DNA of 64,000 nt from the NCBI RefSeq assembly GCF_020622345.1, contig NZ_JACNMO010000007.1:124001-188000 (forward strand), written 5' to 3'. Origin of the DNA: Roseobacter weihaiensis. Its GTDB lineage: Bacteria > Pseudomonadota > Alphaproteobacteria > Rhodobacterales > Rhodobacteraceae. Under the pieces are notes generated by a model that saw only the letters and a program-made list of their open reading frames with translations, was not told the DNA's origin and did no database searches. Of the stretch, positions 1-8,075 are shown piece after piece; position 1 is the first letter of the stretch, and each line of letters begins with the position of its first letter. A program made the position numbers and the translations under genes.

Positions 1-123
1 TGCCTTGTCGATGGATTCCCGCAGGATCACACGCTCAACTGCGCTATCCACGCCGTAGCCTATCGCGAACCAGATCGATGCAATTACGGCACCAAAAAAC
101 GTCACCCGACCAAAAAGTAACAT
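1..123 (-). CDS. N-terminal fragment of a membrane-anchored protein (truncated by window edge)
   Basis: Reading leftward from an ATG at 121-123, 41 codons stay open to the window edge. The peptide begins MLLFGRVTFFGAVIASIW, a hydrophobic segment typical of an uncleaved N-terminal membrane anchor, followed by an amphipathic stretch (VERVILRESIDKA) that looks like the start of a periplasmic sensor or linker region. A good ribosome binding site (GGAAGGG) lies about 5 bases upstream of the ATG. The function cannot be told from 41 residues; a membrane-bound signalling protein is only a guess. Confidence 0.6.
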   Translation of the reverse strand, partial: MLLFGRVTFFGAVIASIWFAIGYGVDSAVERVILRESIDKA

Positions 124-187
124 TGCCACCCTTCCAATCACCCCCCCATTCATCGCATCAAAAGTTTAAGAATTGCCGAATTCGTAT

Positions 188-229
188 CGGTCTGGACCCA
201 GACTTCATTTAGCGCCGGACCGGTTTTTT
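188..229 (+). terminator. Candidate hairpin plus T-run upstream of the phosphatase gene
   Basis: CGGTCTGG (188-195) can pair with CCGGACCG (215-222), with one G-U wobble, and six T residues follow at 224-229. The loop is long (19 nt) and holds its own small GTCTG/CAGAC stem. It has the form of an intrinsic terminator or attenuator on the plus strand, about 60 bp before the start codon at 289. The gene to the left runs the other way, so no upstream gene needs it. Confidence 0.3.
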
Positions 230-288
230 GCGGCAGATGAGGCATTCGCCGCCTTGCCGTTCCGGGAGAGCTCAGGCAAGTTCCCCCC

Positions 289-1080
289 ATGAGAGATACT
301 TTGGGCCTGTTGGTCTTTACGGACCTTGATGGGACGCTCATTGACCATGATACCTACCAATGGGACGCCGCGAGACCGGCGTTGGCGGCGCTTTCGGTGG
401 CGCGCGCCGGTGTTGTGCTGGCCAGCAGCAAAACATCGTCTGAAATAAAGGCCTTGCGCGGCGATCTTGATCTGCGCGACTGGCCTGCCATCGTTGAAAA
501 CGGGGCAGGGCTGCTGCCCGCGGGGGCGGCCCCCGCAAAAGACACCAATGACTACGCGGCGATCCGGGTTGCCCTGGAGGGTCTGCCACCCGGGCTGCGC
601 CGTCATTTCACAGGTTTTGGAGATTTGAGCCCCGAGGCGCTCCGTCAGATCACCGGCCTGTCGCGGGAGGCAGCCGAACTGGCCAAGGACCGGGCCTATT
701 CCGAGCCGGGCCTCTGGGCCGGAACAGCGTCTGAACTGGCCCGATTTCAGTCCCTGTTACAGGCCGAAGGGATCACCATGCGCGAGGGTGGCAGGTTTCT
801 GACGCTGTCTTTCGGGCGCAACAAGTCCGATCAGATGGCGGCGCTTGTTCAAACCTACCGGCCCCGGTACACCGTGGCTCTCGGGGATGCCCCCAATGAC
901 GTGGAAATGTTGGAAGCGGCGGACTTCGGCTTTATCGTCGCCAACCCCAAACGGTCCCCTCTGCCCAAGCTGGAGGGGGAGGCCGAGGGCCGCATTCAAC
1001 GGACGGCGCAGGCTGGTCCTTTGGGCTGGAATATGGCGATACTCGATCTGCTCGAACGACTTGATTTACAAAAGGACTGA
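289..1080 (+). CDS. HAD-family mannosyl/glucosyl-3-phosphoglycerate phosphatase
   Basis: Predicted to remove the phosphate from glucosyl- or mannosyl-3-phosphoglycerate, giving the compatible solute glucosylglycerate or mannosylglycerate. The 263 residues carry the HAD motifs in order: nucleophile motif D12-L-D14-G-T, a serine-rich motif II near S46-S47, K179 (motif III) and GDAPND at 199-204 (motif IV). The cap sits between motifs II and III as in the Cof/MPGP subfamily. It lies 5 bases before a GT81-like synthase gene, so the pair probably form one operon making the sugar-glycerate solute. The ribosome binding site is weak. The sugar cannot be decided from this protein alone; the neighbouring synthase suggests glucose. 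Confidence 0.8.
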   Translation: MRDTLGLLVFTDLDGTLIDHDTYQWDAARPALAALSVARAGVVLASSKTSSEIKALRGDLDLRDWPAIVENGAGLLPAGAAPAKDTNDYAAIRVALEGLPPGLRRHFTGFGDLSPEALRQITGLSREAAELAKDRAYSEPGLWAGTASELARFQSLLQAEGITMREGGRFLTLSFGRNKSDQMAALVQTYRPRYTVALGDAPNDVEMLEAADFGFIVANPKRSPLPKLEGEAEGRIQRTAQAGPLGWNMAILDLLERLDLQKD

Positions 1081-1085
1081 CCCAA

Positions 1086-2306
1086 ATGGCCGATTTCCAC
1101 CAGAATGGAAACATCACAACCCTGCATAATCTGCGCACCCGGTCGGTCCCGGAACTCAATGATGAGCTGATGACCTTTGCGCAAACGCGGAAGATCTCGC
1201 TGATCCTGCCCTGCCTCTATTCAGAGCTTGAAGGCGATGCGATGCCCCACATCATGTCCGAGCTGGCCAAGGTCAACTATCTGCACCGGATCATCATCGG
1301 ACTCGACAAGGCGCATGAGGCGCAGTTCCGCCATGCCAAGGAATGCTTCAAGGCGTTGAATCAGAACCACATCGTGATCTGGAATGACAGCCCGCGCATG
1401 CTGGAACTGGGGGCGCGGCTGGACGCCATGGGGCTGGCGCCGGCCGAGCAGGGCAAGGGCAAGAACGTCTGGTCCTCGATGGGTTACCTGATCGGCTGTG
1501 CCGACAGTGCGGTGATGGCGATCCATGATTGTGATATCCTGACCTATGACAACGAAATGCTGTCGCGTCTGGTCTATCCGGTGGCAAATCCGAATTTCCC
1601 CTATCAGGTCGCCAAGGGCTATTACCCGCGCATCGGCAATGACAAGTTGAACGGGCGGGTCACGCGCCTGCTGGTGAGCCCGCTGCTGATTGCGCTCAAA
1701 CGCGTGATCGGGGACCGCGACTACATCGATTATCTGCGCAGTTTCCGCTATCCGCTGTCAGGTGAATTCGCGATGCGCACGGCCATTCTGCCTGACCTGC
1801 GCATCCCGTCCGATTGGGGGCTTGAGATCGGCGTGCTGTCGGAGGCCTGGCGCAACCTCGCCCCCAAGGCCGTCTGCCAGGTGGAGATTGCCGATGCCTA
1901 TGACCATAAACATCAGGACCTGAGCTCTCAGGACGCCGATGCCGGGCTCAGCCGCATGTCGACCGATATCTGCAAAGCGATCTTCCGAAAGCTGGCCGCG
2001 GATGGCACGGTCTTTAACGCCAATGTGTTCCGCGCGCTGAAAGCGACGTATTACCGGAGCGCGCTTGATCTGCTGGAAGGGTATTACAACGACGCCAAGA
2101 TGAACGGGTTGACGCTGGACCGGCATCAGGAAGAGCGGGCCATTGAGCTTTTTGCCGAAAACATCGTACGGGCCGGGCAGATTTTCATCGAGAACCCGCA
2201 TGAGACCCCCTTTATTCCCACCTGGAACCGCGTGCACGCGGCAGACCCGAATTTCCTCGGGGACATGCGGGCGGCTGCGGCGGCCGATGAGGCGGAGTTT
2301 CAGTAA
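1086..2306 (+). CDS. Glucosyl-3-phosphoglycerate synthase-like glycosyltransferase (GT81-type)
   Basis: Predicted to transfer a sugar from an NDP donor to 3-phosphoglycerate. The 406 residues form a GT-A domain: an ILPCLYSELEGD start near 40-51, the GKGKNVW segment at 123-129 and a metal-binding D148-C-D150. The later segments RSFRYPLSGEFA, IPSDWGLEIG and YDHKHQ match the arrangement I remember for GT81 GpgS enzymes. AAGGA 9 bases before the ATG is a good ribosome binding site. The start lies 5 bases after the phosphatase stop, and a GH13_18 gene converges on it, both supporting glucosylglycerate metabolism. A mannosyl donor is the main alternative. Confidence 0.75.
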   Translation: MADFHQNGNITTLHNLRTRSVPELNDELMTFAQTRKISLILPCLYSELEGDAMPHIMSELAKVNYLHRIIIGLDKAHEAQFRHAKECFKALNQNHIVIWNDSPRMLELGARLDAMGLAPAEQGKGKNVWSSMGYLIGCADSAVMAIHDCDILTYDNEMLSRLVYPVANPNFPYQVAKGYYPRIGNDKLNGRVTRLLVSPLLIALKRVIGDRDYIDYLRSFRYPLSGEFAMRTAILPDLRIPSDWGLEIGVLSEAWRNLAPKAVCQVEIADAYDHKHQDLSSQDADAGLSRMSTDICKAIFRKLAADGTVFNANVFRALKATYYRSALDLLEGYYNDAKMNGLTLDRHQEERAIELFAENIVRAGQIFIENPHETPFIPTWNRVHAADPNFLGDMRAAAAADEAEFQ

Positions 2307-2345
2307 AGCTCCGCCGCGATGGTGTGGCAAATGCCTTGCGCCCGC

Positions 2346-4094
2346 CTAAACCCGGTTGGTGATCCAGCGGCATTGGTAGGGGGCGAGCGGGATCGTCTCT
2401 TTCGTGCTGTCGATGGCCTCACCGCTGAGCACATCCACCCAATCTTCGTCATCGATCAGGTTCATGGATACGGAGGCGACGTCAACCGCCGCGTCGCTGA
2501 CATTGTGCAGTGCAAAGATCGATTGATGCCGGTCAAGGCTTTGTCGCCAGACGCCAAACACGCGGTCGTCCAGCGCCATGGTGAACTGGGTCGCGTTCGG
2601 GTGGAAAGCCGATTGCCTGGCCCTGATCCGCAACCGCTCTGACAGGGTGTTCAGCACGCGGGACTGCGATGTCCTGGGGTCGGCCAGCAGGGCCTGCAGG
2701 CTGGGATAATCCCAGCGATGCCGGTTGATCGCCCGGTTCATGCCGCGCCTTTCGACCTGCGCATGGTCATTTGGGGTCGCCAGCATGGAATGAATATAGA
2801 AGGCCGGGATGCCCTCCAGCGACATCACGATGGTCTGTGAACAGATAAACCGCTCAAAATGCAGCACATCTTCGCCGGCGAAGGTGCGCCGGGTTGCCTC
2901 AAAGAAAGTCGTGTTCAGCTCGTAGGGAGATTCGCCCCCCCCCGGCAGGGCCCGCATGGACACAAGGCCGCCCACATCCCGCACCGTCTGGATCATCTGC
3001 GCCTGCTCCTCCGGCGGCAGCAGCCCTTCGACCGGGCGCATGCCGATGCCGTCGTGGCTGGCGGTGAAGTTCAGATAGGCACAGCCCAGTTGCGCCGGCG
3101 GCATCCCGCTTTGCCAACGCTGCAGATACCGCGCCGAGCCCGACATCATCGCATGCAGAATAAGCGGCGGCAGCGGGAAGTTATAGATTGCGTGCGCCTC
3201 GTTCCGGTTGCCGAAGTAGCTGAGGTTTTCGGCCTTGGGCACGTTGGTCTCGGTCAGCAGGATGATCGTTTCCGCCGCGTAATCGCACAGCATCCGCATC
3301 AGCTGCACGATCGCATGGGTCTGGGGCAGGTGGATCGACGGGGTGCCGATCTCCTTCCACAGGAACGCCACCGCGTCGAGCCGGATGATCTGCACGCCAT
3401 TGTCCACATGCAGCCGGATGATGCGCAGGAACTCCAGCAGCACCTCCGGGTTGCGGAAATCCAGATCAATCTGGTCGTGGCTGAAGGTACACCAGACATG
3501 GCGGGGACCATGGATGGTCTCGACCTCGCGCAAGAGCGGCGTCGTGCGGGGTCTGACGACGCAGCTCAGATCATCCTCGGGGGAGGCTTCGAAAAAGAAC
3601 CGATCATAGGGGGCCTGGCCCTGCCGGTAGGCGTTGAACCACGCGCCCTGGCTGGAGACATGGTTGAGCACCAGATCGGACATCAGGTGGAATTCCGTGC
3701 CGATGCGGTTGATGTCGGGCCAGTCGCCCAGCTGCGGGTTGACCGTGCGAAAATCCGACACCGCAAAGCCATCATCCGAGGTAAAGGGAAAGAACGGCAG
3801 GATATGCACGCCATTGACCACGCCCTTCATATAGCTCAGCAGGAAATCATGCAGCAGATCGAGCGGCTTATGGGCACCGTCCATGATCGAGTTGCCATAG
3901 GTGATGAGCAGGGCATCCCGTTCGGTCCACAGCTTGTTGCCGGGCTGGCGCCCGCGTTTGCGCGGCTTGGTGCCTTCCGGCCAGAAGGCTTCGACAATCT
4001 TGCTGGACAGGATATCGGCGTCGATATCGGGGTAAATCTGGCGGACGAGAGACGCCAGCCGCAAACTGAAAGAGGTCGTTTTAGGGGCGTGCAT
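2346..4094 (-). CDS. GH13_18 sucrose-phosphorylase-like enzyme, probably glucosylglycerate phosphorylase
   Basis: An alpha-amylase-superfamily enzyme of 582 residues. Nucleophile D240 lies in IIRLDAVAFLW, the acid/base E282 in LLTETNVP, and the third catalytic carboxylate D348 in TASHDGIG. The size and the lack of a signal peptide fit GH13_18, which holds sucrose phosphorylase and glucosylglycerate phosphorylase. Beside a glucosylglycerate synthase and phosphatase, reversible phosphorolysis of glucosylglycerate to glucose-1-phosphate and glycerate is the best guess; sucrose or glucosylglycerol are alternatives. The ATG at 4094 (MHAPKTTS) is chosen because AGGA lies 11 bases upstream; in-frame starts at 4121 or 4214 lack a convincing ribosome binding site. 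Confidence 0.75.
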   Translation of the reverse strand: MHAPKTTSFSLRLASLVRQIYPDIDADILSSKIVEAFWPEGTKPRKRGRQPGNKLWTERDALLITYGNSIMDGAHKPLDLLHDFLLSYMKGVVNGVHILPFFPFTSDDGFAVSDFRTVNPQLGDWPDINRIGTEFHLMSDLVLNHVSSQGAWFNAYRQGQAPYDRFFFEASPEDDLSCVVRPRTTPLLREVETIHGPRHVWCTFSHDQIDLDFRNPEVLLEFLRIIRLHVDNGVQIIRLDAVAFLWKEIGTPSIHLPQTHAIVQLMRMLCDYAAETIILLTETNVPKAENLSYFGNRNEAHAIYNFPLPPLILHAMMSGSARYLQRWQSGMPPAQLGCAYLNFTASHDGIGMRPVEGLLPPEEQAQMIQTVRDVGGLVSMRALPGGGESPYELNTTFFEATRRTFAGEDVLHFERFICSQTIVMSLEGIPAFYIHSMLATPNDHAQVERRGMNRAINRHRWDYPSLQALLADPRTSQSRVLNTLSERLRIRARQSAFHPNATQFTMALDDRVFGVWRQSLDRHQSIFALHNVSDAAVDVASVSMNLIDDEDWVDVLSGEAIDSTKETIPLAPYQCRWITNRV

Positions 4095-4253
4095 TGATAA
4101 GGAGCGTCCTGGGGTCTTCATTCTGTGGCCTAGAGAACATCGTTTGATCGGCTTTGCCCAGACAAAATCGTGCCAAAGCGAGGAGAAGCCTCCTGCGACC
4201 CTGCGGATGACCAAAACTTGGCCAAGCGGATCGCGCCGGGGCCGCCTTCGGTT

Positions 4254-6644
4254 TCATTCGGTCTGAGGCGTGGCTTTCCGACCCGTGAGCTTTGACAGGA
4301 AATAGAGCGCGGCGGCCCCGCTCAACCCGATCAGGTCCGATAGCAGGCCGCCTTCGATCATGAAGAGCGCGACAATCACCAGACCCAGACGAATGGGGGC
4401 CCCGGCGGATTTGCCAACCCACCAGCCCTGCACGCCGGAGGACAACAGGAACACCCCGAAAATCGCGGTCGCGGCGGAGCGCAGGATTTCGAACACCGTG
4501 CCGTCCATCAGGATGGCGCTGTTGTAAAAGAACATGAAGGGCACGATGAAGGCCGATATGCCGATCTTGAAGGACGCCACCGAGGTGCCCATCGGGTTCG
4601 ACCCCGAGATACCCGCAGCCGCATAGCTGGCCAGGGCCACGGGCGGCGTGATGGCCGAGACAACCGCGAAATAGAACACGAAGAAATGCGCGGTCAGTGT
4701 CGGGATGCCAAGCTGGATCAGACCGGGTGCCACGACAGAGGCCGCCACCGCATAGGCCGCCGTCGTGGGCATGCCCATGCCCAGCAGGATCGAGATGCAC
4801 ATGGCGAAAAACAGCGCCAGAAGCTGGTTGGCATCGGCGATGTTCAAAAGCACAGAGGAGAACCGCGCGCCCACCCCGGTGAGCGAAATGACCCCGACGA
4901 TGATACCGGCACAGGCGCAGACCGCGATGATCTGGATGGACATATAGCCCGCCATCTCGAAGGCCTTGGCGACCTTGGCCGGTCCCATGCCGGATCCCTT
5001 GTAGGCAAAGATCCAGAAGACCGCCGCCGCCAGGGCCGCGACCGCCAGAATTGTCGCGCCGAGCCCCCCTGTGAGCGCCGCGGCCAGTCCCGGCAAAGCG
5101 ACCGCGCCCATCAGCAGCGCCAGCAGCGCCACGGTGATCGCGTAGCCCAGTCGCGTCGGTTGCACCCATGACACGGCCGCCGCCGCCGCGGTGGCCAAGG
5201 TCCCCGCGCGGATCACGGAATACCCCATAAAAAGTGCTGCGATCAGGATGATGATCGGCAGGAACAGGAAGACCCGGCGCACCATGTCGCGGAACTTGGG
5301 CAGCTCGTCTTCGCGCATCCCGCGCATGCCGAGCTTTGCGGCCTCGAAATCGACCATGAAATAGACCGACACGAAGTAGAGGACCGCCGGGATGATCGCG
5401 GCAATCGCGATGTCGGTATAAGGCAGGCCGGTGATCTCGGCCATGATGAAGGCGCCCGCGCCCATGATCGGCGGCATGATCTGCCCGCCGGTGGAGGCCG
5501 CGGCCTCCACGGCCCCTGCGGTGCGGGGTTTGTAGCCCACCTTCTTCATCAGCGGGATCGTGAGCGACCCGGTGGCCACCACGTTGCCCGCCGATGTGCC
5601 GTTGATCATCCCCATCAGGCCGGAGGCGAAAATAGCCACCTTGGCCGGCCCGCCGCGCGCCCGTCCGGCGGCGGCAAAGGCGAAGTTCACAAAGTAGTCC
5701 CCGACCTTGGAGGCCTGCAGGAAGGCCGCAAAGATGATGAAGAGGATGATATAGGTCGAGGAGACCGCCGTGGTAGGTCCCAGAATACCGGCATCGGTAT
5801 AAAGCTGGCTGAAGAACCGCTGCCAGGCGATGTCGGGCGCATTGAGAAAGCCCGGCAGCTTGTCGCCCACAAAGACATAAAGCAGAAACACCCCGGCAAT
5901 GACAATCAGGGCGAGCCCGGCCACCCGGCGCGTCAGCTCCATGATGAGCAGCATGCCCGCGAGGGCGGCAAGGCTCATCCCGATGGGGGCAAAGGGTGTG
6001 CCGGTGGCATTGCGCATTAAAGTGCCAAAGATGGTAACGAGATAGAGCGCCACACCCACTGCACAGACACAGAGCACCAGGTCAGCAGGCGAGATCACCC
6101 CGCGCACTCTGGGGCGCAGCCAGCTCAGCGCGATGCCGATGCCGGTCGCGGCGATCAGCGGCACGCCGTAGTGATAGATCTCGGCGGCGCGGATCCCTTC
6201 GTCGATGCCGTTCCACATCACGCCACCCGAGATTTGCGCCGCGAAGGTCAAGGCCGTGTAGCAGGCATAAAGCGCCGGCAGCAGGGCCAGATAGGCCAGC
6301 AGATCAAGCGGGTGCCTGCCGCCCCTGTCGGTATTCGGAAAGGCGCGCGCAGAATAGAGGATAAAGCCCAGCATCAGCGCCCCGGCGATGTGCACGATGC
6401 GAAAGTTCCAGGTCTCCATCGGAAAGACGGGCAGGCCGGGGATGTCGATGCCGGTCCAGCCCCGGATCGACCAGCCGTTCAGAGCCGCCATATGGAAGAT
6501 GGCGTAGAGGCCCGAAAAGGCCGCGATGACCAGATGGGTTTTGCCGGTAAAGAGGCGCCGGTTGCTTTCCACCGGTTCGTCGTCGATGCCTTCGGCAATC
6601 ACGGGGCCGTCTGTAATGTCGTCGTTTTTAATGTCGGTGCTCAT
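4254..6644 (-). CDS. TRAP transporter permease, fused 4TM/12TM subunits
   Basis: A 796-residue, very hydrophobic inner-membrane protein. The first third carries the small DctQ-like four-helix part and the rest the large DctM-like part, as in TAXI-type TRAP systems where both permease subunits are fused. Segments such as TSAGNVVATGSLTIP and GMGMPTTAAY are typical of the large subunit. It should work with the TAXI binding protein encoded just upstream to import a carboxylate or amino-acid-like substrate with a sodium gradient. The start MSTDIKNDD at 6644 is chosen (GAGGG upstream); the frame stays open 30 codons further but that stretch reads like leader sequence. A strong intrinsic terminator separates it from the binding-protein gene. 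Confidence 0.9.
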   Translation of the reverse strand: MSTDIKNDDITDGPVIAEGIDDEPVESNRRLFTGKTHLVIAAFSGLYAIFHMAALNGWSIRGWTGIDIPGLPVFPMETWNFRIVHIAGALMLGFILYSARAFPNTDRGGRHPLDLLAYLALLPALYACYTALTFAAQISGGVMWNGIDEGIRAAEIYHYGVPLIAATGIGIALSWLRPRVRGVISPADLVLCVCAVGVALYLVTIFGTLMRNATGTPFAPIGMSLAALAGMLLIMELTRRVAGLALIVIAGVFLLYVFVGDKLPGFLNAPDIAWQRFFSQLYTDAGILGPTTAVSSTYIILFIIFAAFLQASKVGDYFVNFAFAAAGRARGGPAKVAIFASGLMGMINGTSAGNVVATGSLTIPLMKKVGYKPRTAGAVEAAASTGGQIMPPIMGAGAFIMAEITGLPYTDIAIAAIIPAVLYFVSVYFMVDFEAAKLGMRGMREDELPKFRDMVRRVFLFLPIIILIAALFMGYSVIRAGTLATAAAAAVSWVQPTRLGYAITVALLALLMGAVALPGLAAALTGGLGATILAVAALAAAVFWIFAYKGSGMGPAKVAKAFEMAGYMSIQIIAVCACAGIIVGVISLTGVGARFSSVLLNIADANQLLALFFAMCISILLGMGMPTTAAYAVAASVVAPGLIQLGIPTLTAHFFVFYFAVVSAITPPVALASYAAAGISGSNPMGTSVASFKIGISAFIVPFMFFYNSAILMDGTVFEILRSAATAIFGVFLLSSGVQGWWVGKSAGAPIRLGLVIVALFMIEGGLLSDLIGLSGAAALYFLSKLTGRKATPQTE

Positions 6645-6714
6645 GGGGTGGCCCTCGCGTTTGTCGAAACGTCCCCGGCGGCGCGCCCGACCCGCATCAT
6701 TTATGTCGAAAAGC

Positions 6715-6753
6715 AAAAAACATACCGGGGCCACCGTAAAGCGCGGCCCCGGT
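6715..6753 (-). terminator. Intrinsic terminator between TAXI binding protein and permease
   Basis: ACCGGGGCC at 6724-6732 is the exact reverse complement of GGCCCCGGT at 6745-6753, giving a 9-bp GC-rich stem with a 12-nt loop. On the minus strand the stem is followed by ATG and then a run of about six T residues at 6720-6715. It lies 12 bases after the stop of the binding-protein gene and before the permease gene. Partial termination here would make more binding protein than permease. Confidence 0.85.
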
Positions 6754-6764
6754 CAAATAAGCAT

Positions 6765-7754
6765 TTACTTGCTGAAAATCTGATCTGCCGGGATATCGGC
6801 ACCGGCATTTTCTACAAACCACGCAGCAGCACCGGGGTGCCATGGCAGGACGCCTGCGTTCTTGTCCCAGTTTTCGGGCAGCGTCGAACGTGCGGCCCGG
6901 TGAATGGTCATCATCCGCTCATTGTCGGACATGATGATATCGACAACCGCATTCACAAAACTCTCTGGCAGCTCGCAGTTTGCGATGGCAAAATTCCACA
7001 TCGAAACGGAGCGCGCGTCGCTCTCGAGCGTTGTGTAGGTATCCGCGGAAATACTGAACTCAGCGACCGGGAACGCTTCGAGGATCTGAGCCTGCTCTTC
7101 TTCGGTGAACTCAATAATGTTCACATCGGTCTGTACTTCGAGTTGGCTGACCGCAGGCACCGGCACCCCGGCGGCGAAGGCAATCACGTCCAGCAGCCCA
7201 TCCTGCAACTGACCGCCAAGGTCGGTCCAGCCGCCATTGCGCCGCTCGAAATTGACCCCGAGCTCTTCCATCATGCGCGGGAAATAGGTGTCGGAGGTCG
7301 AGCCTGCCGGGCCAAAGCCGATCCGGGCCCCGTCGGGAATTTCGGAAATGCTGGTGATCCCGGAGGATGACAGCGCTGTCACGGAGAAGGGGGTCTGATA
7401 CATCGGAAACATGGCACAGGCGTTGGTCATCTGCAGCCCGGGTGCGATCGGGCTGATCCCCGCGATGGCTTCGGCGGCAGGGCCCATGGTGGTCATGCCG
7501 AACTGCGCATCCCCGGTGTGCACCAGGGCCATGTTCTGACCCGGCCCGCCGGTGACTTCGCCGCCGCCGGTGATGCCCAGCTCTTCGGCGACAAGGTTTG
7601 CCCATCCCGACCCATAAGCGAAATAGGTCCCGCCCTGCGACGCTGTGGCCACAGTAAAGCTTTCGGGCCATCCCGTGCGATCCTGATGGCTCTCGGCAAA
7701 GGCTGCTGTCGCTGTCGCCGCTGTGGCAACGAGCACTATGGCTGCGCTTTTCAT
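6765..7754 (-). CDS. TAXI-family TRAP transporter solute-binding protein
   Basis: Periplasmic binding protein of 329 residues with a signal peptide (hydrophobic core, likely cleavage after AAFA at about residue 20). The mature start, with TVATASQGGTYFAYG, GGPGQNMALV and DAQFGMTT, is the characteristic TAXI fold entry. It delivers a substrate, glutamate-like in the few known cases but unknown here, to the fused permease encoded downstream. The strong site GGAGG lies 9 bases before the ATG. The gene is first in its operon; its promoter must lie in 7755-8075. Confidence 0.9.
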   Translation of the reverse strand: MKSAAIVLVATAATATAAFAESHQDRTGWPESFTVATASQGGTYFAYGSGWANLVAEELGITGGGEVTGGPGQNMALVHTGDAQFGMTTMGPAAEAIAGISPIAPGLQMTNACAMFPMYQTPFSVTALSSSGITSISEIPDGARIGFGPAGSTSDTYFPRMMEELGVNFERRNGGWTDLGGQLQDGLLDVIAFAAGVPVPAVSQLEVQTDVNIIEFTEEEQAQILEAFPVAEFSISADTYTTLESDARSVSMWNFAIANCELPESFVNAVVDIIMSDNERMMTIHRAARSTLPENWDKNAGVLPWHPGAAAWFVENAGADIPADQIFSK

Positions 7755-8075
7755 GTGTGATTATCCTCCACTAACTTATTTTTGTCCCCGGTTTGGACAT
7801 GTGTCGCCCAACCGGATTGTTGGCGCATCTCGCGCTGACGTATAGTTTGTTTCTAATGCGAGATAACTCAAGAGCGAAAGCCGCCGTCCGGATAAAAATT
7901 TGATGAACTGGGCGTGCGATAGCGCCATAATTGCCGGAACGCCCCGAAATCGCGGTGAAAAACCAGCGCTCTGGGGGCGGTCGGCCGTTTTTAGGTGTTG
8001 CACAGGGTTGGCCGAGGGGCAACCGTGTCTGGTGTGGGCAGATCCTGCTCCATGCCCCAGGGGTGCCGAACCGCC
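7755..8075. other. Intergenic region: promoter region of the TAXI/TRAP operon and 3' end of the ackA operon
   Basis: This 321-bp gap has no convincing coding frame. The part nearest 7755 must hold the minus-strand promoter of the TRAP operon; on that strand TATACG (7845-7840) looks like a -10 box but no good -35 hexamer stands at the usual distance. The part nearest 8075 lies downstream of ackA; a short GCCTAAGGC repeat is there, but no T-run, so no intrinsic terminator is called. Confidence 0.4.

Noticed and set aside
4081-5169. 362-residue minus-strand frame overlapping the TRAP permease
   Set aside because: Out-of-frame shadow of the permease gene; Gly/Arg/His-rich without domain.
6171-7370. 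399-residue plus-strand open frame across the TRAP genes
   Set aside because: Opposite the permease and binding protein; no recognisable domain.
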